In this document: positions 1 through 9,199 of the stretch, one piece after another
Position numbering within the stretch: the stretch's first letter is position 1
How the letters are laid out: every line of letters starts with the position of its first letter
Source: Pseudomonas laurylsulfativorans
GTDB taxonomy: Bacteria > Pseudomonadota > Gammaproteobacteria > Pseudomonadales > Pseudomonadaceae
Assembly: GCF_002906155.1 (NCBI RefSeq)
Contig: NZ_MUJK01000001.1
Coordinates: 124,001-188,000, forward strand
Direction of reading: 5' to 3'
DNA length: 64,000 bases
Translations under genes and position numbers: made by a program
Notes under the pieces: model-generated
What the model was told of the DNA's origin: nothing
Databases searched by the model: none
What the model saw: only the letters and a program-made list of their open reading frames with translations

Positions 1-55
1 CCAGAAAGCTGAAAGCGCATAGCGCCAGAGCACCTAGAAGTTCTGTCTTGTTCAT
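1..55 (-). CDS. N-terminus of an exported protein, cut by the window edge
   Basis: Only the first 18 codons are inside the window. The ATG lies at 55-53 on the minus strand, with a GGGAG ribosome binding site about ten bases upstream. The peptide starts MNKTELLGALALCAFSFL, a lysine followed by a hydrophobic run, which looks like the start of a signal peptide or membrane anchor. The body of the protein is outside the window, so no function can be given. Confidence 0.6.
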   Translation of the reverse strand, partial: MNKTELLGALALCAFSFL

Positions 56-368
56 ATTGTTGACTCCCTGGAGGGCATTGGGGGGGGAACGGGTGCCCGC
101 CATCCGGGTTGGCGCGGTGGATCACTCCTGTGATCGGCGGGACTATAAATGACACAATAAAAATCCATTTGCAACACAACTGAAAAAAATCATATCAGTT
201 CTGGGCGTGGCAAAACGCGCCAGTGTCTGTTGGTGCAGGCACTAGTGGGCGGTTTTGTGGGGTATCACAAGGATTGTTTCGGGGCGGGTGGCGAAGGTTT
301 GGAGTGGGGCGAAGCAGGGGCGAATGGCGAAGAAATCTGTGCCATCCGCCCCCATGGTGCGGGGGGTA
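56..368. other. Non-coding region with a short perfect dyad
   Basis: No convincing gene lies in this 313-base stretch between the start of the truncated gene and the end of the SDR gene. It must hold the promoter of the leftward truncated gene; an AT-rich block at about 145-200 is the likeliest place, but no clean -35/-10 pair can be assigned. A perfect 6-bp inverted repeat, GATCAC-TCCT-GTGATC, lies at 120-135 between that block and the start codon and could be an operator or a hairpin in the 5' leader. Confidence 0.4.
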
Positions 369-1157
369 TTACTGGCTGGAGCGAATGGCCCCGCCGTCAA
401 TCAACAGGTTCTGCCCGGTCAGGTAGCTCGCATGGCTGCTGCAAACGAAGGCACACAGCGCACCGAATTCCTCGGGCGAGCCGAAGCGTCTGGCAGGAAT
501 TTCGCGACGGCATTCGTCAAGGAATGCCTCACTGTCTTGCCCCAACTCTTCGGCGGCAGCGACCAGGTTGCCGCGCAGTCGATCGGTGTCGAATGAGCCT
601 GGTTGCAGGTTGTTGATCGTCACATTGCGGCTGGCAATGTTGTCTTGCCGGGCAAGCCCTGCGATGAACCCCGTCAGGCCACTGCGCGCGCCATTGGACA
701 GGCCCAGGCTTTCGATAGGGGACTTCACGGCACTCGAGGTGATGTTGATGATCCGGCCAAATCCGCGTGCCGCCATGCCGTCTACCGTGGCTTTGATCAA
801 TTCGATAGGGGTCAGCATGTTGGCATCCAGCGCCTTGAGCCAGGCGTCGCGATTCCATTCGCGAAAGTCTCCGGGGGGAGGGCCACCGGCGTTGTTGATC
901 AGGATATCGAAATGCTCATGGGCCTTGAGCGCTGCCGTTCGACCCTCGGGGGTGGAAATGTCTCCGGCCACGGCGATGACCGTCACTTCAGGATTTATCG
1001 CCCTGAGCTGAAGGGCCGTTTCATTGAGCGTGTGTTCGCCCCGTGCGGTGATCACCACGTTCACGCCTTCGCGCACGAGTGCCTGTGCGCAGGCTTTGCC
1101 CAGGCCTTTGCTGGCGGCGCACACCAGCGCCCAACGTCCTGTAATCCCAAGATTCAT
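369..1157 (-). CDS. SDR-family oxidoreductase with atypical active site
   Basis: This 262-residue short-chain dehydrogenase/reductase has a Rossmann start with the glycine motif CAASKGLG (13-20) and the conserved NNAG at 88-91. The catalytic YxxxK is not there: the expected Tyr position is Asn155 and the Lys position is Ser159 (motif SNGARSG). The Ser pair at 141-142 is kept. Members with this change are usually called 3-oxoacyl-ACP reductase-like, but their chemistry is unclear. The ATG at 1157 has an AGGA element nine bases upstream, and longer in-frame upstream reading is not SDR-like. It is the last gene of a leftward operon, 46 bases after the ABC transporter gene, so it probably acts on the imported substrate. 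Confidence 0.85.
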   Translation of the reverse strand: MNLGITGRWALVCAASKGLGKACAQALVREGVNVVITARGEHTLNETALQLRAINPEVTVIAVAGDISTPEGRTAALKAHEHFDILINNAGGPPPGDFREWNRDAWLKALDANMLTPIELIKATVDGMAARGFGRIINITSSAVKSPIESLGLSNGARSGLTGFIAGLARQDNIASRNVTINNLQPGSFDTDRLRGNLVAAAEELGQDSEAFLDECRREIPARRFGSPEEFGALCAFVCSSHASYLTGQNLLIDGGAIRSSQ

Positions 1158-1203
1158 GCGTGTGTTCCTGACAGAAAGAAGCCCAAGGAAAGTCGTTGCC
1201 TGG

Positions 1204-2751
1204 TCATGCGTGATCCACTGCCGCGGACAGGTTTGGCGATCGGGCTTCGATGCCCATGAAGCGCCGCACTCGTTCGCCTTCGGCATCGCAGCGTATGGTC
1301 TCAGGCGCGGCATCGAGTTGAATATTGCCGTTCTCCATGAAAATCACCCGATCAGAGATCGACATGGCGAAGTCCATTTCGTGGGTCACGATCAGCATGG
1401 TCATGCCTTCCTTCGCCAGGTCGCGGATCACGTTGAGCACGTCGTTGACCAGTTCCGGGTCGAGGGCCGAAGTCGGCTCGTCGAACAGCATGATCTGCGG
1501 TTCCATTGCCAGGGCCCGGGCGATCGCCACCCGTTGTTGCTGGCCGCCGGAGAGTTGGTGCGGGTACTTGTGGGCATGGGCCAGCAGGCCGACCTTGTCC
1601 AGCAGCGCGTAGGCACGATGTTCACTCAGCTCGCCCGGCTGGCCGTGGTAACGCGGAGCCAGGGTGACGTTGTCGAGAATGGTGCGGTGCGGGAACAGGT
1701 TGAAGTTCTGGAACACCATGCCGATGTGCCGCACGCCTTTGCGCAGGCGGGAGCTGTTGGGCTTGTCCGACGCTTCGATGAATTTCTCACCGAACAGCAG
1801 AATGTCGCCGGTATCGATGCTTTCCAGGCCGTTGACCGTGCGGATCAGCGAAGTCTTGCCGGAGCCGGATGGCCCGATGATCGAGACCACCTGGCCGTAA
1901 TCGACATTCAGGTCGATACCCAGCAGCACCTTGTGCGTGCCATAGCTCTTCTGGATGTTGTTCAGTTGCAGGATGGGCGTTGTGTTGTTGCCGGCGGCCT
2001 TGCGCGCAGTGTCGGGCAACGCTTCGGCGCTGGCCTTGAACCTGGCGATGGTGGCCTCGTCGAGCGTGTGCGGCTTGCGGAAGTTCAGGTCCAGGTAGCG
2101 CTCCAGGCGCTGCAGGAAGTAGCCGAACACGGTGACGATCAGCACGTAATAGACGCCTACCGCCGCGAGGGTTTCCATGACCAGGAAGTTGGTGGCATAG
2201 AGGCGTTGGCCAACCGTGAGGATTTCGGTCAGGGAGATGACCGAGACCAGCGATGTCAGCTTGACCACGGTGATGTATTCATTGATCAGCGTGGGCAGCG
2301 AAATGCGGAAAGCCTGGGGGATCACGATCAGGCGTTGCATGCCGAACATGCCGACACCCAGCGCGCGCCCGGCCTCCTTTTGGCCCTTGGCCACGGAGAT
2401 CAGGCCACCACGATGGATTTCCGCCATGTACGCGGCTTCCGTAACCACCAGGGCCAGCAAGCCTGCGTAGAAGGGGTTGGACAGAATCGGTCCGCTGCCG
2501 GGAAACAATTGCGGCAGGTTGTAGACGAACACCACCAGCACCAGCAACGGGATGCTGCGGAAGAACCAGATGTAGACCGCTGCAGGAATGCGCAGCAAGG
2601 GCGATTGGGATAGCTTGGCCGAGGCCAGGACAAACCCCAGCAGCATGCCGATGAACCAGGCCAGGGCGCTGAGCTGGATCACCGTGACGCAGGCATTCCA
2701 GAAGTCCGGCAGGGAGAACAGGGAGAAGAAATACGACCAATCGAATTGCAT
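1204..2751 (-). CDS. Polar amino-acid ABC transporter, permease fused to ATPase
   Basis: This 515-residue inner-membrane protein joins two subunits that are normally separate. Residues 1-220 form a HisM/GlnP-type permease with several membrane segments and the EAA loop around 126-148 (EAGRALGVGMFGMQRLIVIP). After a linker, residues 258-500 form an ABC ATPase with Walker A GPSGSGKT at 293-300, the signature LSGGQQQR, Walker B IMLFDEP and a switch histidine in VTHEMD. GAGGTGTCCC precedes the ATG at 2751. The binding-protein gene lies immediately upstream in the operon. The fusion presumably homodimerises to make the complete importer. The substrate is an amino acid or a derivative; which one cannot be read from sequence. 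Confidence 0.92.
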   Translation of the reverse strand: MQFDWSYFFSLFSLPDFWNACVTVIQLSALAWFIGMLLGFVLASAKLSQSPLLRIPAAVYIWFFRSIPLLVLVVFVYNLPQLFPGSGPILSNPFYAGLLALVVTEAAYMAEIHRGGLISVAKGQKEAGRALGVGMFGMQRLIVIPQAFRISLPTLINEYITVVKLTSLVSVISLTEILTVGQRLYATNFLVMETLAAVGVYYVLIVTVFGYFLQRLERYLDLNFRKPHTLDEATIARFKASAEALPDTARKAAGNNTTPILQLNNIQKSYGTHKVLLGIDLNVDYGQVVSIIGPSGSGKTSLIRTVNGLESIDTGDILLFGEKFIEASDKPNSSRLRKGVRHIGMVFQNFNLFPHRTILDNVTLAPRYHGQPGELSEHRAYALLDKVGLLAHAHKYPHQLSGGQQQRVAIARALAMEPQIMLFDEPTSALDPELVNDVLNVIRDLAKEGMTMLIVTHEMDFAMSISDRVIFMENGNIQLDAAPETIRCDAEGERVRRFMGIEARSPNLSAAVDHA

Positions 2752-2762
2752 GGGACACCTCG

Positions 2763-2792
2763 ATCTGCCGCCCCGGTGCAGGGGCGGCAGAT
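2763..2792 (-). promoter_or_regulatory. Intercistronic hairpin between binding protein and permease genes
   Basis: A perfect 12-bp stem (ATCTGCCGCCCC and its complement) with a 6-base loop fills much of the 64-base gap between the binding-protein gene and the permease-ATPase gene. No T-tract follows it on the minus strand, so it is not a classical terminator. In many importer operons such hairpins protect the 3' end of the binding-protein message and lower downstream expression; that role is inferred here. Confidence 0.65.
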
Positions 2793-2815
2793 AACCAGAC
2801 TACAAGGACAGGTTC

Positions 2816-3610
2816 TTAGTTGGCAGTCGGTTCTTCCAAGCCATACTTCTTGAGGATTGCGGCATATTCTCCGCTCTTTTTCGTCTCCTCGAAGGCCTTT
2901 TGCACGGCTTGGTAGGTTTCGTCGTTACCTTTCTTGACGAAGATGCCCAGGGTTTGCTGATAGATCGGATGCTCGGTAGTGATCACGACCCGGCCGTTGG
3001 TCTTTTCCGCGATCATTTTTGCCGCGCCGGCGATTTCGACCTGGGCCTGGATGTTTTTGGACAGCAGGGCCTGGGTTACTTCGGGTGCCGAAGGGTATTC
3101 GCTGACGGAGATGGCGCCTTTGTTGTTCGGCACGCAGTATTCGTCGGACAGCTTCCTGAATTCCTTGACCCAGGTCGTGCCCTGTTCCAGGCCCAGTTTC
3201 AAGCCACACAGGTCTTCAGGCTTTTTCGCATTGATCTCGCTTCCCTTGGGCACCATGACCGCGGCGCCGGTGTTGGCATAGGCGATGGTCTGGGCCTGGG
3301 TCTGGCGCTCTGGCGTGATGTACATGCCGGAAATGATCGCGTCGTACTTGCCGGAGTTCAGGCCCAGGATCAGGCTCGGGAACTTGGTGTCGACGAACTC
3401 CACCTTGGCGTTCATGTGTTTGGCCAGGGCCGTTGCCAGCTCGGGGTCCGAACCCACCACATTCTTGTCCTTGTCATAGGATTCGAAAGGCGGGTAGGTG
3501 ATTTCCATGCCGACCTTGAACGTGTCACCTGCGGCCATGCTCACCGAGGCGCCGAACATACCGGCTGCCAATACAGCCAGGCTCAACAGGTTTTTCTTAT
3601 TGTTTTTCAT
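2816..3610 (-). CDS. Amino-acid-type ABC transporter periplasmic binding protein
   Basis: This 264-residue family 3 solute-binding protein starts at the ATG at 3610, preceded by GGAG, not at an upstream in-frame ATG. It has a signal peptide (MKNNKKNLLSLAVLAAG to about residue 27, cleaved after SMAA). The mature part opens with KVGMEITYPPFE, the classic start of HisJ/ArgT-like receptors, and carries the SGMYITPERQ segment of the ligand-binding face. It lies between the oxygenase gene and the permease-ATPase gene and delivers substrate to the latter. The ligand is unknown; the neighbouring oxygenase suggests a modified amino acid. Confidence 0.92.
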   Translation of the reverse strand: MKNNKKNLLSLAVLAAGMFGASVSMAAGDTFKVGMEITYPPFESYDKDKNVVGSDPELATALAKHMNAKVEFVDTKFPSLILGLNSGKYDAIISGMYITPERQTQAQTIAYANTGAAVMVPKGSEINAKKPEDLCGLKLGLEQGTTWVKEFRKLSDEYCVPNNKGAISVSEYPSAPEVTQALLSKNIQAQVEIAGAAKMIAEKTNGRVVITTEHPIYQQTLGIFVKKGNDETYQAVQKAFEETKKSGEYAAILKKYGLEEPTAN

Positions 3611-3655
3611 TTTTTCCGACTCCGGCGTAGGTAGGGGTTTAGCTGAAAACTTCAA

Positions 3656-4726
3656 TCAGGACGGTTGGGCCTGATTTTTCAAATGTCCGAAACTGGCGGG
3701 CTTGCGTGCCTTGCCTGGCAGTTGAACGTCCCCGTTGGCCACCCTCTGGCGCAGATACTGATAGGTCTGCAGCGCCTGGCCATACATGTGTTCGCCGATC
3801 GTGATTTCTTCGTAGTCGTTGCCTGCCTGGGCGAAGCCGGGCAGCGGTTTGATCTGGGTGTGATAGTCGCAGGCATAAAACAGCGGGAAGGAATAGCGTT
3901 CCTCCTTCACGCTGCGCACCCGGTGCGCAGTGGCAACGAATGCGCCTGCGGTCATCACCTCCAGCATGTCGCCGATGTTGACCACAAAGGCATCGGCAAT
4001 CGGTGGTGCATCGATCCATTGTCCGAGATTGTTCATCACCTCAAGGCCGGGTTTGTCGGCCAGGAGGATGGTGAAGCACTCGTAATCAGTATGGGCGCCA
4101 AGACCCGGTGCGTCATGGGCGGCACCGTCGAACGGGTAGTGGATCAGGCGCAGTTTGGATGGCGGACGGGTGACCAGGCTGTCGAAGTAGTTTTCTTCCA
4201 GGCCCAGGGTCAGGGCAAAGCCGCTGAACAGGCGCCGGCCCAGGGCGAAGATTGCTTCATAGTAGGCCTGTACCGACGCCTTGAAACCTTCCAGTTGCGG
4301 CCAGTCGTTGGGCCCCAGCAATGGCGTATTGGCCAGCACCAGTGGGTCATCGGCCGGGACTTCAAAGCCGACGTCGAAGGCTTCCTTGTGGTCCGGCTTG
4401 CCTTTGGAATAGACCTCTTCGCCTTCGGGTACAAAGCCCTTGTGGGTTTGTGAGGTGCCGATGTAGTGGCGCATCTTGGTGTCGAGGGGCTGGTCGAAAA
4501 AGTCCTTGGCCGCCTTGCGCAGGTTGGCGATCAGTTGCGGGTCGATACCGTGATGGGTGATGTAGAGGAACCCGACTTCGCTGGCGGCGCGTCCCAGTTG
4601 TTCGGCCACGGCCAGGCGGTGTTCCAGTTCAAAACTGAACAGACCGGCGATGTTGACCACCGGGATGCTGTTGAAGTTGGCTTTTTGTGTGTCAGTGCTG
4701 GCGCTGTTGTTTTTGTTGTCAGGCAT
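3656..4726 (-). CDS. Fe(II)/2-oxoglutarate oxygenase, isopenicillin N synthase-like
   Basis: This 356-residue protein of the DIOX_N plus 2OG-FeII_Oxy architecture has the metal triad His212, Asp214 (AHTDYE) and His268 (TAHRV), with the 2-oxoglutarate-binding RYS at 277-279. The family hydroxylates, desaturates or cyclises small molecules in the cytoplasm. The ATG at 4726 has AGGGAG about ten bases upstream and follows the isomerase stop by 14 bases, so the genes are co-transcribed and perhaps translationally coupled. Sharing an operon with an amino-acid importer suggests oxidation of the imported compound. Ethylene-forming-enzyme-like or plant-type hormone activity cannot be excluded. Confidence 0.9.
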   Translation of the reverse strand: MPDNKNNSASTDTQKANFNSIPVVNIAGLFSFELEHRLAVAEQLGRAASEVGFLYITHHGIDPQLIANLRKAAKDFFDQPLDTKMRHYIGTSQTHKGFVPEGEEVYSKGKPDHKEAFDVGFEVPADDPLVLANTPLLGPNDWPQLEGFKASVQAYYEAIFALGRRLFSGFALTLGLEENYFDSLVTRPPSKLRLIHYPFDGAAHDAPGLGAHTDYECFTILLADKPGLEVMNNLGQWIDAPPIADAFVVNIGDMLEVMTAGAFVATAHRVRSVKEERYSFPLFYACDYHTQIKPLPGFAQAGNDYEEITIGEHMYGQALQTYQYLRQRVANGDVQLPGKARKPASFGHLKNQAQPS

Positions 4727-4740
4727 GACGCATCGGCTCC

Positions 4741-5592
4741 CTAAGGATGGCTTGAGTGGTGGAAACGCTCGAAGTGTTCGCGTTCGGTCTGGCCCATCCA
4801 CACGTTCAATGACCACAGGTCGGCGACCGGGACATTGGTGAAGGGCAAATGATGCAGGTAGCCGTCGGCGCCGAATTCCGGGGTCAGGGTGCTGACCTGG
4901 TAACCGCGGGCCTGCTGCGAGCGCCAGATGCTTTCCCAGTGCTGCTGATGGAAGGCCAGTTCTTTTGCATATTCGGGCGCCGCTGGGTGCGGAACCTGCG
5001 GCCCCTGGTCGTATCCGACCCGGGCCTGGATATGGTGAACCCGCTCGATGAACGCGCTGAGGTCATCGGCCGGGTCATTCAACAAACGCTCGCAGGTCAC
5101 GACCCAATGGCTGATGTCACTGGTGAACAACAGATCAGGCAGTTGCCGGATCAGCTCCAGGGTTACCCAGGGGTTGAACAGCGAACGCGAGCGGTGAGTT
5201 TCGAAACTGCAGACCTGGCCATGCTTGCGCGCCAGATCCAGCGCCTGGCCAAAAAACTCCACTTGTTGCGGCAAGGACCAGCGGTCGTTGCCCGCCAGCA
5301 CGTTGACGAAACGTGGGCCGAGTTCGGCGGCCCAGGCGAGTTTTTGGTCGAGGTCATTGAGGTGGACGGCAGGCGTTGCCGACTGGTCCGGCAGCACGTC
5401 GTACGCGGTGAAGACTGTGCTGATATAGCCCAGGCGATTGGCCTGGAGAAAGGCGCCAAATTCGGCCCGTTCACGGGCGTCCAGTGGCAGGCGCGCTTCC
5501 ATGCCATCAAAGCCCGCTTGCAGCAACTCTTCGAGCGCCTGAGCCTTGCTGGCGGTGTAACCCCACAGCGTGCGAAAAATTTCCAGCTTCAT
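4741..5592 (-). CDS. Sugar phosphate isomerase/epimerase-like TIM barrel
   Basis: This 283-residue protein belongs to the xylose isomerase-like TIM-barrel family (AP_endonuc_2 fold). Recognisable parts are the N-terminal [13 protein letters not shown] strand-helix, [14 protein letters not shown] in mid-barrel and the [13 protein letters not shown] segment that supplies metal ligands. AGGAT precedes the ATG. It is the first gene of the leftward operon that continues through the oxygenase, importer and SDR genes. Family members isomerise or epimerise hydroxy-keto compounds such as hydroxypyruvate or inosose; here the substrate is probably an intermediate of the imported compound. Confidence 0.82.
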   Translation of the reverse strand: MKLEIFRTLWGYTASKAQALEELLQAGFDGMEARLPLDARERAEFGAFLQANRLGYISTVFTAYDVLPDQSATPAVHLNDLDQKLAWAAELGPRFVNVLAGNDRWSLPQQVEFFGQALDLARKHGQVCSFETHRSRSLFNPWVTLELIRQLPDLLFTSDISHWVVTCERLLNDPADDLSAFIERVHHIQARVGYDQGPQVPHPAAPEYAKELAFHQQHWESIWRSQQARGYQVSTLTPEFGADGYLHHLPFTNVPVADLWSLNVWMGQTEREHFERFHHSSHP

Positions 5593-6183
5593 CGGTGATC
5601 CTCAAAAATCCCAGGGCCTACTGCAAAAGCACTTCGACGACACCAGCGTGCAAAGAGGCGGGTTCGCTGTGGAGCCGATGTTAGGCACAGGCCGAGCGGT
5701 GAAAGAATCCGAAAGTTCAAATGAATACTTCAGACTTTCATCAACAAATAGCTGGCTATCTATTGCAGTTGCCGAGAGGGATTTTGTAGGCGGATACGTG
5801 TCTACGTTGGGTGTTAGCGAGGAGTGCCGGTATTACGACATCATTTTGAGGACTGACAAGCGACATCGGGTTGCGAGGGGTGATCCTGCAGGCATCCAGA
5901 CTTTTCCGCGAACTCAAACCGGTCTATTTTGCCTACGAACGATGTGATCTCATAAAGCCATCTATTTCCCTTGGCTGCCTGCACACATTTCGATAAGGTT
6001 TCGGGGAGGATTTTGGTCTGCCCGGTAGTGTTCAAAAATACCCGGCTGCCGGGGCTTGCACTTGCTCTATTGATGAGCAGGGCGACGGCGACTGATTGGT
6101 GTCTTGGGAATCCACCCGAACACCAGCACGCTAGATACGAAAATGATTGAGTCATTAGCGCTTCACCCCATGGATGACCTTTG
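5593..6183. other. Divergent non-coding region
   Basis: This 590-base gap separates the leftward transporter/oxygenase operon from the rightward RTX gene. Both need promoters here, but I cannot assign one with confidence. Open frames across it (for example 5841-6206 on the minus strand) have no ribosome binding site, no recognisable motif and poor codon bias, so I call no gene. The sequence is less GC-rich than its surroundings. Confidence 0.5.
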
Positions 6184-9162
6184 ATGAGCTCCACTGCAGA
6201 CACCATCGCACCTAAACTGACTTCACTGACTATCCCGAAGATAGTGAACCTGGCCTCCGGGACGGCTGGACTGACAATAGCCGGATTGGCTTCGGACGAC
6301 AGGTCGGGGGTCGAAAACGTCCTGGTGTATTTCGATAAGAATTTTACCTACTCCTTTTCCTTGGGGGACGGCTCTAGCTACTCCTCCAACTTACTCGGAA
6401 ATTTTGGACATTCTGATTCGTGGCTGGATGGTGCTTCGTCCAACACGTGGGGTATAGCGGCGACGAACTCTTCCGGTACTTATAACGTCACCCGCGTTGT
6501 AGTGGAGGATGTACAGGGCAACACTCGAACTTACTCTCCAAGTGAACTGGCGAGCATGGGGGTGAATACCAGCATCAATTTCATCAACTCTACGGCAGAC
6601 GTTACGCCCCCACAGCTGACTTCACTGACTATCCCGAAGATAGTGAACCTGGCCTCCGGGACGGCTGGACTGACAATAGCCGGATTGGCTTCGGACGACA
6701 GATCGGGTGTCGAAAACGTCCTGGTGTATTTCGACAAGAATATTACCTACTCCTTTTCCTTGGGTGACGGCTCAAGCTACTCCTCCAACTTACTCGGAAA
6801 TTTTGGACATTCTGATTCGTGGCTGGATGGTGCTTCGTCCAGCACGTGGGGTATCGCGGCGACGAACTCTTCCGGTACTTATAATGTCACCCGCGTTGTA
6901 GTGGAGGATGTACAGGGCAACATGCGGTCTTACTCTGCGAGTGAACTGGCGAGCATGGGGGTGAATACCAGCATCAATTTCATCAACGCTACGGCAGACG
7001 TTACACCCCCACAGTTGACTTCACTGACTATCCCGACCGTAGTTGACCTGTCCTCTGGAACGGCTGGACTGACAATGGCCGGATTGGCTTCGGACGACAG
7101 GTCGGGCGTCAAAAACGTCCTGGTGTATTTCGACAAGAATATTACCTACTCCTTTTCCTTGGGTGACGGTTCAAGCTACTCCTCCAACTTACTCGGAAAT
7201 TTTGGACATTCTGATTCGTGGTTGGATGGTGCTTCGTCCAACACGTGGGGTATCGCGGCGACGAACACTTCCGGTACTTACAACATCACCCGCATTGCAG
7301 TGGAGGATGTACAGGGCAACACTCGATCCTACTCTGCGAGTGAGCTGGCGAGCATGGGGATGAATACCAGCATTTTGATGGTAGCCACTAAGTCAGTGTT
7401 GACCTCTGCCGATGACTCCTTCGTTGGAACTGTGTACGCCGACTGGCTACTGGGCGTAGAGGGTAACGACAGGCTCAACGGCCTGGGCGGCGACGACTTG
7501 CTGGACGGTGGAGGAGGAAACGACGTTCTTGATGGCGGTACCGGCTCGGACAAATTGGCAGGTGGCTTGGGCAACGACACCTACTACGTCGATAGCGCTA
7601 GCGATGTCGTCAGCGAAACGTCCGCCAGCGGCGGCATCGACACTGTCATTGCCAGCGTCAATCGCACCCTGGGCAGCTATCAGGAAAACCTCACCCTGGC
7701 CGGCACCACGGCGATCAACGGCTACGGCAACAACCTGGCCAATACGTTGACGGGCAATAGTGCGGCCAACGTGCTTTATGGCGGAGTCGGCGCGGATATG
7801 ATGATCGGCGGCTTGGGCAATGACATCTACTACGTCGATAACGCCAGCGATGTCGTCAGCGAAACTTCCGGCAGCGGCGGCGTCGACACTGTCATTGCCA
7901 GCGTCAGCCGCGCCCTGGGCGATTATCAGGAGAACCTCATCCTCTCCGGCACCGCGGGGATCAACGGCACCGGCAACAGCCTGGCCAATACGTTGACGGG
8001 CAACAGTGCGGCCAACGTGCTCAATGGCGGGGTCGGCGCGGATACGATGATCGGCGGCTTGGGCAATGACACCTACTACGTCGATAGCGCCAGCGATGTC
8101 GTCAGCGAAGCTGCCGCCAGCGGCGGCATCGACACTGTCATTTCCAGCGTCAGCCTTACCCTGGGCAGCTATCAAGAGAACCTCACCTTGTCCGGCATCG
8201 CCGCGATCAATGGCATCGGCAACAGTCTGACCAATACGTTGACCGGCAACAGTGCGGCCAACGTGCTCAATGGTGGGGTCGGCGCGGATACGATGATCGG
8301 CGGTTTGGGCAATGACACCTACTACGTCGATAGCGCCACCGATGTCGTCAGCGAAACGTCCGGCAGCGGCGGCATCGACACTGTCATAGCCAGCGTCAGC
8401 CGCACCCTGGGCAACTATCAGGAGAACCTCATCCTGTCCGGTACCGTGGCGATCAACGGCTTCGGCAACAGCCTGGCCAATACGTTGACGGGCAACAGTG
8501 CTGCCAACGTGCTTTATGGCGGAGTCGGCGCGGATACGATGATCGGCGGCTTGGGCAACGACAACTACTACGTCGATAGCGCTGGTGATGTCGTCAGCGA
8601 AACTTCCGACAGCGGCGGCATCGACACTGTCATTGCCAGCGTCAGCCGCGCCCTGGGCAACTATCAGGAGAATCTCACCCTGTCTGGCACCGCGGCGATC
8701 AACGGCACTGGCAACAACCTGGCCAATACGTTGACCGGCAACAGTGCGGCCAACGTGCTCAATGGTGGAGGCGGAAACGACAGGCTGTCGGGTGGTACAG
8801 GCAACGACTTCCTGGTCGGTGGAGCGGGCAAGGATGTCTTCACGGGTGGCGCTGGCAACGACATCTTCGATTTCAACACGCTCAGCGAGACGGGACTGAC
8901 CAGCTCAACCTGGGATGTCATCAGCGACTTCCAGCGGGGTAGCGACAAGATTGACCTGGCGACGCTGGATGCCAACACCGCCACGGTTGCCAATGACGCC
9001 TTCAATTCGATCATCGGCAGCACGGCCAGTTTCACTGCGGCTGGACAGTTGAAGGTTGCGAGCGGTGTGCTCTATGGCAACACGGATTCGGACAGCACCG
9101 CCGAGTTCGCCATTCAACTCGTCGGGATCTCCAGTTTGGCGACTTCGGACTTCGTTCTTTGA
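6184..9162 (+). CDS. Large RTX protein with two families of tandem repeats
   Basis: This 992-residue protein has no classical signal peptide. Residues about 5-400 are three near-identical 133-residue units, each with a [13 protein letters not shown] strand, a GDGSSYSSN loop and an EDVQGN segment, probably beta-sandwich folds; I do not recognise the family. Residues about 420-865 hold glycine-rich RTX nonapeptides (GGxGxD) and five 82-residue repeats with [12 protein letters not shown] and [11 protein letters not shown]. The C-terminus resembles serralysin-type tails and ends SLATSDFVL, a typical type I secretion signal. It is probably a calcium-binding secreted or surface protein. No enzymatic domain and no type I exporter genes are nearby. 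The start is weak: ATG 6184 or TTG 6181, with only GGATG upstream. Confidence 0.88.
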   Translation: MSSTADTIAPKLTSLTIPKIVNLASGTAGLTIAGLASDDRSGVENVLVYFDKNFTYSFSLGDGSSYSSNLLGNFGHSDSWLDGASSNTWGIAATNSSGTYNVTRVVVEDVQGNTRTYSPSELASMGVNTSINFINSTADVTPPQLTSLTIPKIVNLASGTAGLTIAGLASDDRSGVENVLVYFDKNITYSFSLGDGSSYSSNLLGNFGHSDSWLDGASSSTWGIAATNSSGTYNVTRVVVEDVQGNMRSYSASELASMGVNTSINFINATADVTPPQLTSLTIPTVVDLSSGTAGLTMAGLASDDRSGVKNVLVYFDKNITYSFSLGDGSSYSSNLLGNFGHSDSWLDGASSNTWGIAATNTSGTYNITRIAVEDVQGNTRSYSASELASMGMNTSILMVATKSVLTSADDSFVGTVYADWLLGVEGNDRLNGLGGDDLLDGGGGNDVLDGGTGSDKLAGGLGNDTYYVDSASDVVSETSASGGIDTVIASVNRTLGSYQENLTLAGTTAINGYGNNLANTLTGNSAANVLYGGVGADMMIGGLGNDIYYVDNASDVVSETSGSGGVDTVIASVSRALGDYQENLILSGTAGINGTGNSLANTLTGNSAANVLNGGVGADTMIGGLGNDTYYVDSASDVVSEAAASGGIDTVISSVSLTLGSYQENLTLSGIAAINGIGNSLTNTLTGNSAANVLNGGVGADTMIGGLGNDTYYVDSATDVVSETSGSGGIDTVIASVSRTLGNYQENLILSGTVAINGFGNSLANTLTGNSAANVLYGGVGADTMIGGLGNDNYYVDSAGDVVSETSDSGGIDTVIASVSRALGNYQENLTLSGTAAINGTGNNLANTLTGNSAANVLNGGGGNDRLSGGTGNDFLVGGAGKDVFTGGAGNDIFDFNTLSETGLTSSTWDVISDFQRGSDKIDLATLDANTATVANDAFNSIIGSTASFTAAGQLKVASGVLYGNTDSDSTAEFAIQLVGISSLATSDFVL
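6199..7378 (+). repeat. Three tandem 399-bp units inside the RTX gene
   Basis: The units begin at 6199, 6598 and 6997, a spacing of exactly 399 bases (133 codons) each time. Long stretches are identical at nucleotide level, including synonymous positions, so they are recent duplications or are kept alike by gene conversion. The third unit differs most at its beginning ([13 protein letters not shown]) and its end. Confidence 0.95.
7561..8770 (+). repeat. Five tandem 246-bp units inside the RTX gene
   Basis: The word CTACTACGTC (the YYV of each unit; the fifth copy begins with the same word) recurs at 7581, 7827, 8073, 8319 and 8565, exactly 246 bases apart, giving 82-residue units. Each carries one RTX turn (GGLGNDxYYVD) and a second hydrophobic half ending in [16 protein letters not shown]. 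Synonymous positions are largely shared, so copy number is likely to vary between strains. Confidence 0.95.
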
Positions 9163-9199
9163 TAAGGAAGAGGGGGGTACTCCAGATTGGCTAAATCGC

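Noticed and set aside
1024..2613. Long plus-strand open frame (529 codons) opposite the ABC transporter gene
   Set aside because: It is antisense to a clearly conserved gene; its His/Gln/Asp/Val-rich translation is the usual mirror of GC-rich coding sequence and has no domain or ribosome binding site.
5841..6206. Minus-strand open frame of 121 codons before the RTX gene
   Set aside because: No ribosome binding site, no recognisable family and codon use unlike the neighbours.
7561..8770. Regular repeats that might suggest a CRISPR array
   Set aside because: The period is 246 bases and the repeats are translated in frame as RTX units; there are no short repeats with unique spacers.
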